NCBI GenBank assembly: GCA_028283825.1
Contig: JAPWJW010000001.1
Location: 1,798,001-1,862,000, forward strand
Source: Azospirillaceae bacterium
GTDB lineage: Bacteria > Pseudomonadota > Alphaproteobacteria > Azospirillales > Azospirillaceae
DNA length: 64,000 nt
Direction of reading: 5' to 3'
Shown here piece after piece: positions 30,101 to 34,500 of the stretch (positions are counted from its first letter, which is position 1; each line of letters opens with the position of its first letter). Below the pieces are notes generated by a model, which ran no database searches, was not told the DNA's origin, and saw only the letters and a list, made by a program, of their open reading frames with translations. The translations under genes were made by a program, and so were the position numbers.

Positions 30101-31588
30101 AACGCCGGCGGCACCACCGCCACCATCGCCAACACCGGCCTGATCCAAGGCGGCACCATCGGCCTGTCCAACGCCGCCACCATCGGCGTGCTGGACAACA
30201 GCGGCACCCTGGCGGGCGTCACCGCCCTGCGCAATGAGGCCACGGGCAGCTTCGGCGGCATCGTCAACACCGGCCTGATCCAGGGCAACATCGTCAACCT
30301 GGCGGCCACGGACCTGACCATCAATGGCGGTGGCGGCACCCTGACGGGCACGCTGGCCGGCGGCACCATCGTCGGCACCCTGGCCAACGTGGCCTTCGGC
30401 AGTGGCAACCTGGTGCTGGCCGACGCGGTCAACGTCACCGGCCATACCCTGGTCAACAGCGGATCCTCCCTGGTCCTGTCGGGCACCGTCAATGTCACCG
30501 GCAACTTCAGCCAGACGGGCGGCGTGCTGGCCCTGGGCGCCGGCGCCAGCCTGGTGGTCAGCGGTGGCGCCAACCTGACCGGCGGCACGCTGCTGGCGGC
30601 CTATGACGCGGCCACCAACTACTTCGGCGGCTCCGTCACCACGCTGGTGACGGCGGCGGGCGGGCTGAACCTGTCGGCGACGGTGGCGAACACCGTCACC
30701 GGCCTGGCCATGGCCACCCTCATCACCGCCACCGGCCTGGCAGCCAGCATCGCCAATGACTACATCGGCGGTACCCTGGGCAGCCTGACCAACACCGGCA
30801 CCCTGGGCGGCGCCACCGCCTTCTACCTGGCGGCATCGGGCAGCGTGGGCAGCCTGGCCAACACCGGCACCCTGCGGGGCGGCAACCTTTGGCTTGAACG
30901 TCGCCGGCGGCATCGCTGGCACGGTGGACAATGGTGCCCTCATCGCCGGCCACACCGCCGGCGTGGTGGTCAGCACCGGCGGCCAGGTCGGCACGCTCAG
31001 CAACAGCGGTGTCATCACTGCCGCCAGCGGCGATGCCGTGGTGGTGCGGGGCGGTCTGGGTTCGCTGGCCAACACCGGCACGCTGGCCGGCACCGATGCC
31101 GCCGTCCTGGTCGCCGGCGGCGGCACGCTGGGCAGCCTGGGCAACGCCGGAATCCTGGCCGGCGCGCGCCTGATCAGCATCGCCGGCCTGGCCGGACAGG
31201 TCAGCAACAGCGGCACGTTGACGGGTGGCACGGCCTCGGCCATCGCCATCAGCGGCAGCCTGGGCACAGTGGCCAACAGCGGCCTGCTGACGGCGACCAA
31301 CGGCGCGCTGTATATCGCCAGCACCGGCACCCTGGGCCTGCTGGCCAACGACGGCACCATCGTCGGCGACATCACCAACGCCGGCGCCCAGGATCTGACC
31401 ATCACCGGCGGCGGCACGGTGGCCGGCACCTTCAGCGGCGGCACCATCACCAGCACCGCCAGCAACGTGGTACTGGCCCAGGGCCTCATCGCCCTGCAGG
31501 ACGCCATCAGCGTCAGCGGCCACACCCTGGTCAACAGCGGCGCCACCGTGCTGCTGGCCAGCAACCTGACCGTCACCGGCGCCTATAG
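6110..31588 (+). CDS. Giant type V autotransporter, N-terminal and main passenger part (frameshifted)
   Basis: The reading frame starts with a cytoplasmic lead and a signal peptide (KKRNRTLLRAGASALAMATALA, cleavage likely after PKAQA). More than 8,200 residues of Gly/Ser/Thr/Asn-rich beta-helix repeats follow. Short units such as GTLVNSGTI and GTIGTLANAGLI are arranged in larger modules. Each module carries DLTI-GGxGGTVGTFTG, then LVFASGNLLLNDD, then a VTGNYSQSAGTL block, then a [DN]YIGGxxGSLxNTG block. Homology stops near 30,886; beyond that this frame reads arginine-rich nonsense to 31,588, and the true continuation is the frame starting at 30,894. Such passengers are surface adhesins or aggregation factors. 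ATG 6110 and ATG 6119 are both possible; the latter has GGGGAAG very close. Base composition is uniform, with no sign of transfer inside. Confidence 0.88.
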   Translation: MGKMLLDARSGLLKGDLKKRNRTLLRAGASALAMATALAAPKAQANDAYFSGQTTGGFRMSGSDNITITNTGTIIVPSGQTGVQFLTGSHTNLLNAGTISGGQRGAYVGGSTSQSTLATLGTLLNTGTIEGSYAALEVAAGSTLITLVNSGLISGNVYLGGDTAVTIYGGTGGATGTFIGVDGTTQGVMTSGADITLASGNLLLNDAVNVGGNTLVNSGAAVTLSTIVSVTGNYSQTAGELNIDARTGGLVVSGSASITGGDVVATLSTLGNYIAGSVYATLVAAGAASSYSITTYANLGGVAGTVSGNNLLLVATSDYIGGSLGSLTNSGTLANRLSVATTGTLGTFVNDATGTLSSGIGNNGTIGTLVNAGTISANYGLDDYGSIGTLVNQAGGTLAGRIAVYIRSDGSGGTISQIINDGTIVSTSTATACAICNYGQLGGLVNSGVIIGSITGAGYQNILTISGGANGTVGTFTGLNGQIGGISNISDITFASGNLLLNDNIYAASHTVYNTGANITLGGTLTAISAISQTAGTLVITSGTELVAYDRVSLTGGTVLTGSFSTLANYLAGSIYRTLVASSSASSYDGLVVTGMGVQGLVGTSSGNNLVVAATGYYIGGTLGAVTNSGTVAGNTGLTITGTGSLGTFTNASTGAVAPTAGAAVLINGTLGTLANAGLISGDSVALSINHGSVGLISNTGTLQITDIGAVFSVLNSTIGTVANDGLVAVDGYFGAAMTFNHTTITAITNSGTMMGFGGATATGILNQYGSIGTLANSGTIASGYGYGIENKNSATIATVVNSGTLTGSGLAGGSVYGAALLNNDSATIGTLVNSGTIRGANAILSFGNATIGTLVNTGVVAGGVVNGDSDGAYGNIYFTADSSAADLTIVGGSGGTVGTFTGVDLVSKGLITNQLSDVYFLSGALVLNDDIDAGGSHTVVNTAATLALNTLISVTGNYSQSSSGTLVLAAGAQLSVSGAASLAGQVTATAEGITTANYVVGDGSGITLVQADGGLADTATLTITNSIALGGRLALSGTGTTTSSQLLALPASDYIGGSFGTITNGDGTLLSAATALYIAGTLGALANSGTIAGNVINDGARGLTILGGGGATIGTLTGQSGQGTITSTLANVVLTGGNLLLNDAVIVGTGTLVNSGAAVTLSTVVNVTGNYSQSAGELALGGSGELVISGSATVTGGTVSAFMGNLSAQGNYVAGDTVTTLIAAGSGNYSGITANLASGLTSLGVGQGTDGSNLLAVATNDYIGGTLGSVTNTGSITGLYVAATGSLGSFRNETTGTISEVGGVTLLGTVGTLDNAGRILITGSSGFYASGTIGTLNNSGTIHNSGTYGVGIVARGTIGQLVNQAGGSINGYYGIIVVGPTSNNGTAATISTLSNSGFLGGSGLGVETDGTIGLLENQAGGTIASSGTAIHVYGGITTLTNSGLIQSNYHAIDIGAALYISGTVGLLENLAGGTIVGSQVGVANTIVLNTLVNSGLITGTVQGILNLGTIGTLENLAGGTITVSGGNSSMAIRNDGGIGTLTNAGLIAGNYGLDVGAGGTLDTFSNTGIVSGTHAVINAGSIGVLENLAGGSIGALGSVTGHYSSAAIYNSGTIGTLANSGTLSGLYLIAAIGTTGALAAIGSIANSGTMVVGATYQTGTAIRLSYATIGQISNSGTLVAATNSYNSYVVYAVNSTIGSIANSGLVSIQNGVFALNYNGTIGTVSNSGVFNGGGGGILANDGYGGGHGTVGLFDNSGTITTAYTAIKNWGGGVLGTLVNSGTIIGRTAFYNSGTFGTLVNSGLMQGSIVNQNGTDLTIRGGDNGTLGTFTGTNLTDMGTILNTTGNLVFAGGALMLNDNLVVTGHAVLNNGATLALNTIVTVSGDYTQTGGALNLGGGTVVTGGLVVSGVGSLSGVGVTATLSTLGNYLAGSVYGTLVSAAGGLNIDTTSYTLAGAGLISTTLTGTDLLAVATGDYIGGTLDTVTNSGSISQVYVGAAGSLGTLVNATGAVIANGLILNGTLGALSNSGLINGDITNSAANVLTILGGTVATGTLTGGTLASTLANVVLSGGSLLLNDVVNVGAGTLVNNGVNLSLNTIISVTGNYAQTGGGLNVAHGAELVVSGDASISGASIASSIALTYTANYLAGTVLGTLVTAGSGSSYTGLTLANNGGLAGVSTAAVGVDGNLVAEVTSYYIGASYGSLTNSGTLSGAYGLYVAYAGSLGSFANTGTIAATTGPSVSIVGAVGTLDNSGLISSANVAVSINNYGQTVGLLLNSGTITGGGYAGVYLAAGTIGTVLNTTDGTMAGGYGGLWMSGGSIGLLDNAGLITGTLLAINTGGSIGTLVNEAGGSIFSAQKNGIQNGSNVYIGTLSNAGVLGGAYQGIQNYGIIGILENQSTGTLTVTGQNGYNGLAAAIYNVFGTIGTLANAGLIAASINNYGGNDGIQNLGGTITVLDNSGTISGNAGIFNYNYAGYAATIGTLLNSGTVSGRTTAITNYGTIGALVNSGLVAGNFLNNQADGSDLTILGGTGGTVGTFTGYTAGNQGTITSTLGNLVFAGGDLVLNDRVNASGRTVLNTGADITLASLISITGDYTQSAGTLVLGAGAQLSVTGGATLAGGIQATVGGIATANYVVGDGSAITLVQADGGLSDTADLTLANTLGLDGHLLLGDSTLTASQLLILPASDYIGAGYDTITVGSGTLLSAPTALYIAGSGSLGVLANSGTIAGDIVNLSANALSILGGSGGTVGTLTGQTLASQGTITSTLANVVLSGNLLLNDAVNVGTGTLVGSGAALTLTTLVGVTGTYAQTGGSLALGASGELAVSGAASIASANVSVAALSTTGNYIAGTIYRTLVSGGTGSSYTNVAVGGINIANMISTVTNNGLVLAAIGDYIGGTLGSLANTGTLTANTNLIVTGSLGTFSNSGVIAGDYRPVNITGTVDVLENLAGGTITSTLAGNAANNTAAIFVGQGGNVGTITNAGLIRVANDFFIDAIYVAGGSIGLIDNSGSIAGGRGIYAYSNGSGVQGTIGTISNSGTITGGVAGASVYIASAHVTLINNTGTGVMNNADGGNVIGAVDAGIDTIVNAGLMTLSQTGTAIYGARSTIGTLVNSGTISALGFAIIAYGTGGTLGTLVNSGTISANRAIYVYGGASLGTIVNSGIIAGSITNGDTSAGDLVILGGTLGAVGTFTGTDLTTKGLITNRVSELTFLSGDLLLNDDIDATGHTVSNSATALTLANSIQVAGAYIQSSAGTLVVGSGAQLSITGAATVAGQVLATIAGNAAANYIVGDAVGTVVQADGGLTYGGTLTTGAALDGVLQLTTGTTGSQLLALATTDYVGAGYGTITVGGLLTGPTALYIASTGSLGALANTGTIAGNIVNLSANDLSISGGTGSTFGTLTGQSLTNQGTIANTLSNLVLAGNLALNDSVSLGGHTLVADGVSLRLASIVNVSGNYAQAGGALVLDSGAELVVSGAASISNASIAATYTLSATANYLVGAAVGTIVAGNADSSYTDLTVTNSAALTGVGFGGVNAGGNLVLEATNDYIGGSYGSLANTGTLSGTLGLYVGTTGTLGTFSNAGLSTQVVNAGSIGLLENQTLATIDGGTGAAILTKGTIGQIANSGLLTGRYGISARSGGSGGAVIDTITNSGVITANTGIRLNYARSSVVANSGTITGVGGSSYPVVASYSTIGTLSNSGLITVASRGIGILNDYSTIGTLLNTGVISNASGAAIQNNQYLASLGLLVNTGTITSAANAVLNVFGASIGTLINSGTISGANAYNANNGAVLGTLVNSGVMAGNILNGGQNDSSAGDLTIQGGTGGTVGTFTGTDLTAKGTIDNHLSNLVFASGGLLLNDDIQAAGQTVSNLGAALTLGTLINLTGSYDQSAGTLVLGPVAQLSVTGAARISGQVQASVTANAAANYVVGDAVGTLVTAGGGLTYDGTLISGSALDGHLALTDGTTSSQLLALASTDYVGAALDSIANTGLLTGPTALYIASTGNLGSLVNTGIVAGDIVNLSAHDLSITGGTLTGQSLTNQGTITNTLSDLVLSGNLLLNDTVNLGGGTLVADGATLSLTTIVNVGGHYAQAGGALNLDSAAELVVSGSASVSNVTITTNYALSSTANYVVGTVLGTAVAGGANSSYTDLVVYNLGGISGLAVTGTVSGGDLLVAAAGNYIGGTYGSLANTGALSGTTGLYVASTGTLGTFTNSGTIGFPYGAGVVDVGGTIGTIANSGTISGGRAVYLGSGAQVTLLNNQGGGTLTGAWTAVYVDHSTIGQLANSGLIAVTGSAQALRNYGGSIGSVSNSGTIQVTGASASAFAYAVANTDSGTIGTLNNSGLITSTAIALYNASSATIGTLVNSGTISGVNAIYNGSGSSIGTLINSGIIAGTLYNGGLGDLSIAGGANGTIGTLTGQNLTARGVIDNQASDLVFTGGSLLLNDNVLATGHTVWNTGANLSLSNTITVTGAYAQSAGTLVLGSVARLSVTGAASIGGQVQASIAGTATANYLVGATVGTLVQANGGLTLDGTFVSDGALGGHLQVSGVTTSSQLLALATTDYVGTILNSIANTGLLSGATALYVASTGRLGTLANTGTIAGNIVNAGVNLLNIAGGTGTTIGTLTGLSLTNQGTITSTNADVALSGNLLLNDTVSIGSHTLDASGANLTLATIVSVVGNYGQIGGTLALASDAELVVSGAATLNGATIATPYTLSSTANYVAGTALGTAVAGGAGSSYAGLTVTAQNAVTGLALAGITLGDSLVVAATGDYIGGTYGSLANTGSLTGAYGLYVASTGTLAAFSNSGSISGTFRPVINAGSIGTLVNLAGGTITVTSDPSGHNYTAAIYNTGRIDTLTNDGVIAIGVGSNGYTSVAAIENYGGSIGRIDNNSDGTITGRVGIDSNGGTIGTVSNAGLISAISAIRLYSAHSALVTNSGTLSGDAFGSYLLNAYNSTIDTIANSGQITLNALGAAVVVNAATVGAFLNSGTISVTDSAFGSGTGIYVGTGGTIGTLVNSGTIVGPSALILNSGGIGTLVNSGVVAGNVVNGQYGSPSSDLTIVGGSGGTVGTFTGTDLTSKGTITNTLSSLVFAGGALALNDDIKATGQTVSNLGAALTLGTLINLTGAYSQSSAGTLVLGPVAQLAVTGAASIGGQVQASVAGNAAANYLVGDAVGTLVSATGGLTYDATFTGGAALDGHLQIIDGTTSSQLLALATTDYVGASLDSIANTGLLTGATALYIAATGSLGSLVNTGTIAGNIVNLSAVDLSITGGTLTGQSLSNQGTITNTLSNLVLSGNLLLNDTVSLGSHTLVNAGALALATVVTATGNYAQAGGTLALASGAELVVSGAASISSGTVAVAALSQTGNYLAGTTYATLVAGGAGSSYVDVLVTGSGIAGMGSVVANNGLLLAATGNYIGGSYGSLANTGTLSGTLGLYVATIGTLGTFSNAGASTQVINAGSIGLLENRTLATIDGGTGAAIFSSGSIGQIANSGLLTGRYGISARSGGSGGAVIDTITNSGVITANTGIRLNYAHGSVVANSGTITGVGGSSYPVVASYSTIGTLSNSGLITVASRGIGILNDYSTIGTLLNTGVISNASGAAIQNNQYLASVGLLVNTGTIASAANAVLNVFGASIGTLINSGTISGANAYNANNGAVLGTLVNSGVMAGNILNGGQNDSSAGDLTIQGGTGGTVGTFTGTTLANKGYISNTLSNLVFASGNLLLNDDIDASGHTVSNTGATLLLNTIINVTGDYSQSAAGSLALGSGAQLSVTGAATLAGTVTATVAGNATANYVVGDGSSIVLVQADGGLTDSASLTIANTTALDGHLALGDGATVGNQLVVLAASDYIGGSYGTLSIGGLLSAATALYIAATGTLGALSNSGTIAGNLINASARDLSITGTGGTLTGGTITGTLANVVLGGSLALADAVNVGDHTLVNNGGALTLTTLVSVTGDYSQSAGALDLRGTSALLVSGTASVSGSVVVGTLSAIGNYLAGTIVATLVGGGTGSDYSDATVVGADINGVAGIVSGDSLLLAATGNYIGGTWASLTNTGTLSSTNALYVGTTGTLGTFVNAGLISGNQPITNAGIIGLLENQTLATIDGGTGAAILTKGTIGQIANSGLLTGRYGISARSGGIGGAVIDTITNSGVITANTGIRLNYARSSVVANSGTITGVGGSSYPVVASYSTIGTLSNSGLITVASRGIGILNDYSTIGTLLNTGVISNASGAAIQNNQYLASVGLLVNTGTIASAANAVLNVFGASIGTLINSGTISGANAYNANNGAVLGTLVNSGVMAGNILNGGQNDSSAGDLTIQGGTGGTVGTFTGTTLANKGYISNTLSNLVFASGNLLLNDDIDATGHTVSNTGATVALNTIINVAGDYSQSAAGSLVLGGGAQLSVTGAATLAGTVKATVAGNAAANYVVGDGSGIVLVQADGGLTDSAGLTITNTTALDGHLALGDGTTVGNQLVVLAASDYIGGSYGTLSIGGLLSAATALYIAATGTLGALSNSGTIAGNLINASARDLSITGTGGTLTAGTITSTLANVVLGGGDLLLNDAVNVSGHTLVNSGATVTLVSNLTITGDYSQSGGVLAVTAGTSSLRVTGDASLAGGTVAMAALDANGIYLAGAAFGTLVHADGTLTGGATVLASGLDGLNVYSTITGNDLLAMATNDYVGGTLALLDNTIAVSSRTAVYIATIGGIGSLANSGTLTGQYAGLYNTGSIGQFTNAAGGTITQAGGTFSAIGASVGVRNDGLIGTLSNSGLISAANTGLYNVGSISSLANSGTVSGSDFGLRNTSTQGVGGTISTVLNNGLISGNTAIDIADLGLIGTLANAGLISGTAAALSIAGNGTLGLLANSGTIAGDVLNLSSRDLTIQGGAGTLTGTFTGHDAGTQGLITNTASDLVLAGGNVLLNDAIDAGSHTVLNAGATLTLADTVSITGNYTQSAGTLAMGTATSLVVSGAASITGDIVVTGLSAAANYLQSTLGTLVIGGAASDYSGATLSSGIQGLAIGNAVSNGTLRAVALNDYVGGTLASLVNTGTLTGNSAIYVAAAGSIGSLSNTGIVTGTGYVLTNLGTIGTLTNDGTIGMILVDAAARIGTFSNSRLITGGQTYLLLNNGTIGAFSNSGTISGASTAVEIAGTGSVGNLSNTGTITGRVALSVDGTVGTLDNAGTLSGSALGLAANGGIGRLSNTGWISALSSNGAIGILDNAGSIGEVDVGGGLVTLLLNSGSIGSIGGGNGSGLYLAQNGSIATLSITAGGVVTSSNQAIQIEPTIGTLINNGLIGGGGAGINVRWNTSAIEQLVNSGTIAGTGSFGTAIGNQGRIGTLVNSGVITGTSNGISGGSISLLSITSAGLVHGGTVGILAGTVDTLLNAGAITGGATALNIAGTLGTLVNSGSIGGSIGINNQGAFTLIDNRGTIRGGTFALLSAGTTGTIANSGAIQASGTAINVARLDTLTNSGVISGTIAVAGSVGTIDNAGLIQATSILALSGTLAAFGNSGTIAGDVAYSLGDLSITGGSGTAVGTFTGYSAGTQGTLAASAGNLVFAGGALLIDDRLAANIVVNSGANLTFTDGAGITGDYTQASGGLSITSLAISGAASITGGSVTALLSTTGNYLAGTLGTLVAAGAASDYSGATLVSNVTGLAIAGATAGNDLLLTAGNDYVGGSIATLTNSGLVSAATALYIAASGTLGTLVNTGTIAGDVLNLTANALNIAGGSGGTAGTLTGGTIVNTLSNVTFLAGDLVLADAVNVASHTVVNSGANLTIGGTVVVSGNYSQTGGSLLLSLGSSELSVTGIAALMGGVATITGASGLANYTVGSALATLVSGANGSSYTGLSIVTELTGFAVGGTVVGNALVALADSDYIGGTLATLSNSGSISAALPLYVAASGSLGGFTNTGTLLGGVNGAYNAGTIGTLYNAGLIGGGTAGIANVGVLALLRNDGLVQGGVANLGTLGQLANSGTISGTTALNNAGGTTATIANTGLIQGGTIGLSNAATIGVLDNSGTLAGVTALRNEATGSFGGIVNTGLIQGNIVNLAATDLTINGGGGTLTGTLAGGTIVGTLANVAFGSGNLVLADAVNVTGHTLVNSGSSLVLSGTVNVTGNFSQTGGVLALGAGASLVVSGGANLTGGTLLAAYDAATNYFGGSVTTLVTAAGGLNLSATVANTVTGLAMATLITATGLAASIANDYIGGTLGSLTNTGTLGGATAFYLAASGSVGSLANTGTLRGGNLWLERRRRHRWHGGQWCPHRRPHRRRGGQHRRPGRHAQQQRCHHCRQRRCRGGAGRSGFAGQHRHAGRHRCRRPGRRRRHAGQPGQRRNPGRRAPDQHRRPGRTGQQQRHVDGWHGLGHRHQRQPGHSGQQRPADGDQRRAVYRQHRHPGPAGQRRHHRRRHHQRRRPGSDHHRRRHGGRHLQRRHHHQHRQQRGTGPGPHRPAGRHQRQRPHPGQQRRHRAAGQQPDRHRRL
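16901..17629 (+). repeat. Near-identical passenger repeat, copy 1
   Basis: A 729-base segment that recurs with few changes 5,616 bases (22517) and 7,512 bases (24413) downstream. It encodes the block from LLENQTLATIDGG through GGTGGTVGTFTGT. The neighbouring modules share only ordinary, diverged similarity, so this block was copied recently or homogenised. Confidence 0.9.
22517..23908 (+). repeat. Near-identical passenger repeat, copy 2 (longer)
   Basis: The first 729 bases match copy 1. The full stretch of about 1.39 kb matches copy 3 at a constant offset of 1,896 bases with no indel at the points I checked. A stretch near its start (FSSGSIGQ instead of LTKGTIGQ) differs from both other copies. 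Confidence 0.9.
24413..25804 (+). repeat. Near-identical passenger repeat, copy 3 (longer)
   Basis: The partner of copy 2 in a tandem arrangement with a 1,896-base period. Near its start it agrees with copy 1 (ILTKGTIGQIANSG) rather than copy 2, which points to patchwork exchange between copies. Similarity to copy 2 ends sharply near 25,804 (LGGGDLLLNDAV against LGGSLALADAV). Confidence 0.9.
30884..30893 (+). other. Frameshift site between the two autotransporter reading frames
   Basis: The zero frame reads GGC-AAC-CTT-TGG (G-N-L-W) and then turns to nonsense. Moving forward one base after AAC or CTT gives GNFGLNVAGG or GNLGLNVAGG, which continues the passenger repeat without a gap; compare GNYGLDVGAGG near 10,760. 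The change equals one extra base (or two missing). It may be a sequencing error, a real inactivating mutation, or a +1 slip at CTT-T. Confidence 0.8.
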
Positions 31589-34500
31589 CCAGACGACCGG
31601 CCTGCTGGCGGTGGGCACCAGCCAGCTGGTGGTCAGCGGCGCGGCCAGCCTGACCGGCGGCACCGTCAGCGCCAGCGTCGCGACCCCCGGCAACGTCAAC
31701 CTGATGGTGGGCGACGTGGTGGGCACCCTGGTGGTCGGCGGCAGCGGGTCCAGCTATACCGGGGTGGCGACACGGTTGAACGTCACCGGCCTGAACGCCA
31801 ACGCCAGCACCGTCACCATCGGCGGCGATACCGACCTGGTGGCCACGGTCAGCAACAACTACATCGGCGCGCAGACCGCCACCCTGGCCAACACCGGCAC
31901 CATCACCGCCATCACCGCCGTCTACGTCAGCAGCAGCGGCAGCATCGGCAGCGTCAGCAACAGCGGCAATCTTGCCGGCACCGTGGCGGGTGTCGCCAAC
32001 AACGGCACCGTCGGCACGCTGGCCAACAGCGGCACGATCCAGGGCAGCATCACCGGCATCTTCAACGGCGGCAGCGTCGGCACGCTGACCAACGACGGCC
32101 GTGTGGCCGGCCAGATGGCGCTGTACAACACCGGCACCATCGAGGTGTTGATCAACAATGGCGGCCTGATCGATGCCGGCGCCCCCACCGCCGCCGGCCT
32201 GTACAACACCGGCAGCATAGCCACGGTGCTGAACACCGGCACCATCCTGGGGGCCACCTACGGCGTCTACAACGCCGGCACCATCGGCAGCCTGGCCAAC
32301 AGCGGCCTGATCACCGCCCCCACCGCCATCTACATCGACACCGCGGCGCGCCTGGGCGTGCTGGCCAATACCGGCACCATCACCGGCAACATCCTGAACC
32401 TGTCGGCCACCGACCTGACGGTCACGGGCGGCAGCGGCACCGTGACGGGCACCCTGACCGGCTATGCCGCCGGCAGCCAGGGCACCATCACCAACACCCT
32501 CAGCAACGTGGTGCTGGCCTCGGGCAACCTGGCCCTGAACGACGCGGTCAACGTCGGCAGCCACACCCTGGTCAACACCGGCGCGTCGGTGCTGCTGCAA
32601 AGCATGGTCAGCATCACCGGCAACTACAGCCAGTCCAGCGGCACGCTGGCGGTGACCCCCGGCAGCGCCAGCCTGTACGTCAGCGGCAGCGCCAGCCTGA
32701 CCGGCGGCACCGTGCAGGCCCTTTACAGCGCCACCGGCAATTACCTGGCCGAAACCGACACGCTGGTGGCCGGCGTCGCCGGCAGCGACTACACCGGCGT
32801 GGCCGTCCAGGGCATGCTGACCGGCCTGGACGTGTCGCTGGGCGTGTCCGGCAACGACCTGCTGGCCATGGTGCATAACGATTATATCGGCGGCGCCCTG
32901 GCCGCCCTGTCCAACACCGGCACGCTGGCCGCCGCCACCGCGATCTACATCGCGGCCAGCGGCAGCCTGGGCACCCTGGCCAACAGCGGCACCATCAGCG
33001 GCAACATCGTCAACCTGTCGTCCAACGCCCTCAGCATCACCGGCGGCGGCGGTTCGGTGGTGGGCAGCCTGACCGGCGGCGCCATCACCAGCACGGGCGC
33101 CAACGTCGTGCTGGCCAGCGGCAACGTGGCCCTGAATGACGCGGTGAATGTGGGTACCGGCACGCTGGTCAACAGCGGCGCATCCGTCCTGCTGACCAGC
33201 ATCGTCAGCGTCATCGGCAACTATGCCCAGACCGGCGGCACCCTGACGGCCGGCATCGGCAGCGGCGTCACCGGCGAACTGGTGGTCAGCGGCGACGCCA
33301 GCCTGACCGGCGGTACGGTGGCGATCACCGCGCTGGCGGGCGCCAACCTGCTGGCGGGCGACAGCTACACCATCGTCGCGGCCGGCGGCAGCCTGGCGGC
33401 GACAGGCCTCACCGCTTCGGCCAGCGGCTTCACCGCCACCTTGGGGACGGCGGCGGATGGCGCCACCACCGACCTGGTCCTGACCCTGGTCAGCGACTAC
33501 ATCAGCGGCACCCTGGGCACGCTGACCAACAGCGGCACGCTGAACGCCGTCACGGCGGTGAACATCACCAGCAGCGGCAGCGTCGGCACCCTGGCCAACA
33601 CCGGCACCATCATCGGCAACGTGCTGAACAGCAGCGCCAACGATCTGGTGGTGACGGGCGGTGCCAACGGCACGGTGGGTGTGTTCACCGGCGGCAACAT
33701 CACCAACGCGCAAGCCAACCTCACCTTCGCCTCGGGCGCCATCAGCCTGGGCGACGCCATCGACGTGGGCGGCCATACCGTCAGCAACACCGGCGCCACC
33801 CTGGTCCTGGCCAGCGACATCAGCGTCACCGGCAGCTACAGCCAGACCGCCGGCACGCTGGGCGCCAACGGCCATCTGCTGAGTGTCAGCGGCACCGCCA
33901 GCATCACCGGCGGCACCGTCTCCGCCGGTCTCAGCGGCACCGGCAACTACTTCGTGGGCGACAGCGCGACCCTGGTCAGCGGTGGGGCCGGTTCCAGCTA
34001 CACCGGCGCTATAGTCACCTCGGGCCTCACCGGCCTGGATGCCACCGGATCGACCAGCGGCACCAGCCTGCTGGCCGTGGCCGGCAACGACTACATCGGC
34101 GGGACGCTCAACACCCTGTCCGTCACCGGCACCCTGGCCAACACCGCCGGCGGCGCCACGGCGCTGTACATCGCCTCGACCGGCACGCTGGGCACGTTGG
34201 CCAACAGCGGCACCATCGTCGGCAACGTGGTGAACGTCAGCGCCAATGATTTGGTGGTCACCGGCGGCGTCTTCACCGGCGGCACGATTACCAACACCAG
34301 CGCCAACCTGACCTTCGCGTCCGGCGACCTCAACCTGGGTGACGCCGTCAACGTCGGCAGCCACACGGTCACCAACGCCGGGGCCACCCTCGCCCTGGCC
34401 GGCGACATCAGCGTCACCGGCAACTACAGCCAGAACGCCGGCACCCTGGCCGCCAACGGCCATGTGCTGAGCGTCAGCGGTGCCGCCAGCATCACCGGCG

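Noticed and set aside
24905-31576. Very long open frames on the minus strand of the giant gene (one of about 2,200 codons, others at 13,064-16,435, 8,996-10,462 and elsewhere)
   Set aside because: They mirror the repetitive codons of the plus-strand passenger (GGC, ACC, AAC, GTC read in reverse give Ala, Gly, Val, Asp, Gln), have no signal peptide or domain, and arise only because stop codons are rare in this composition.
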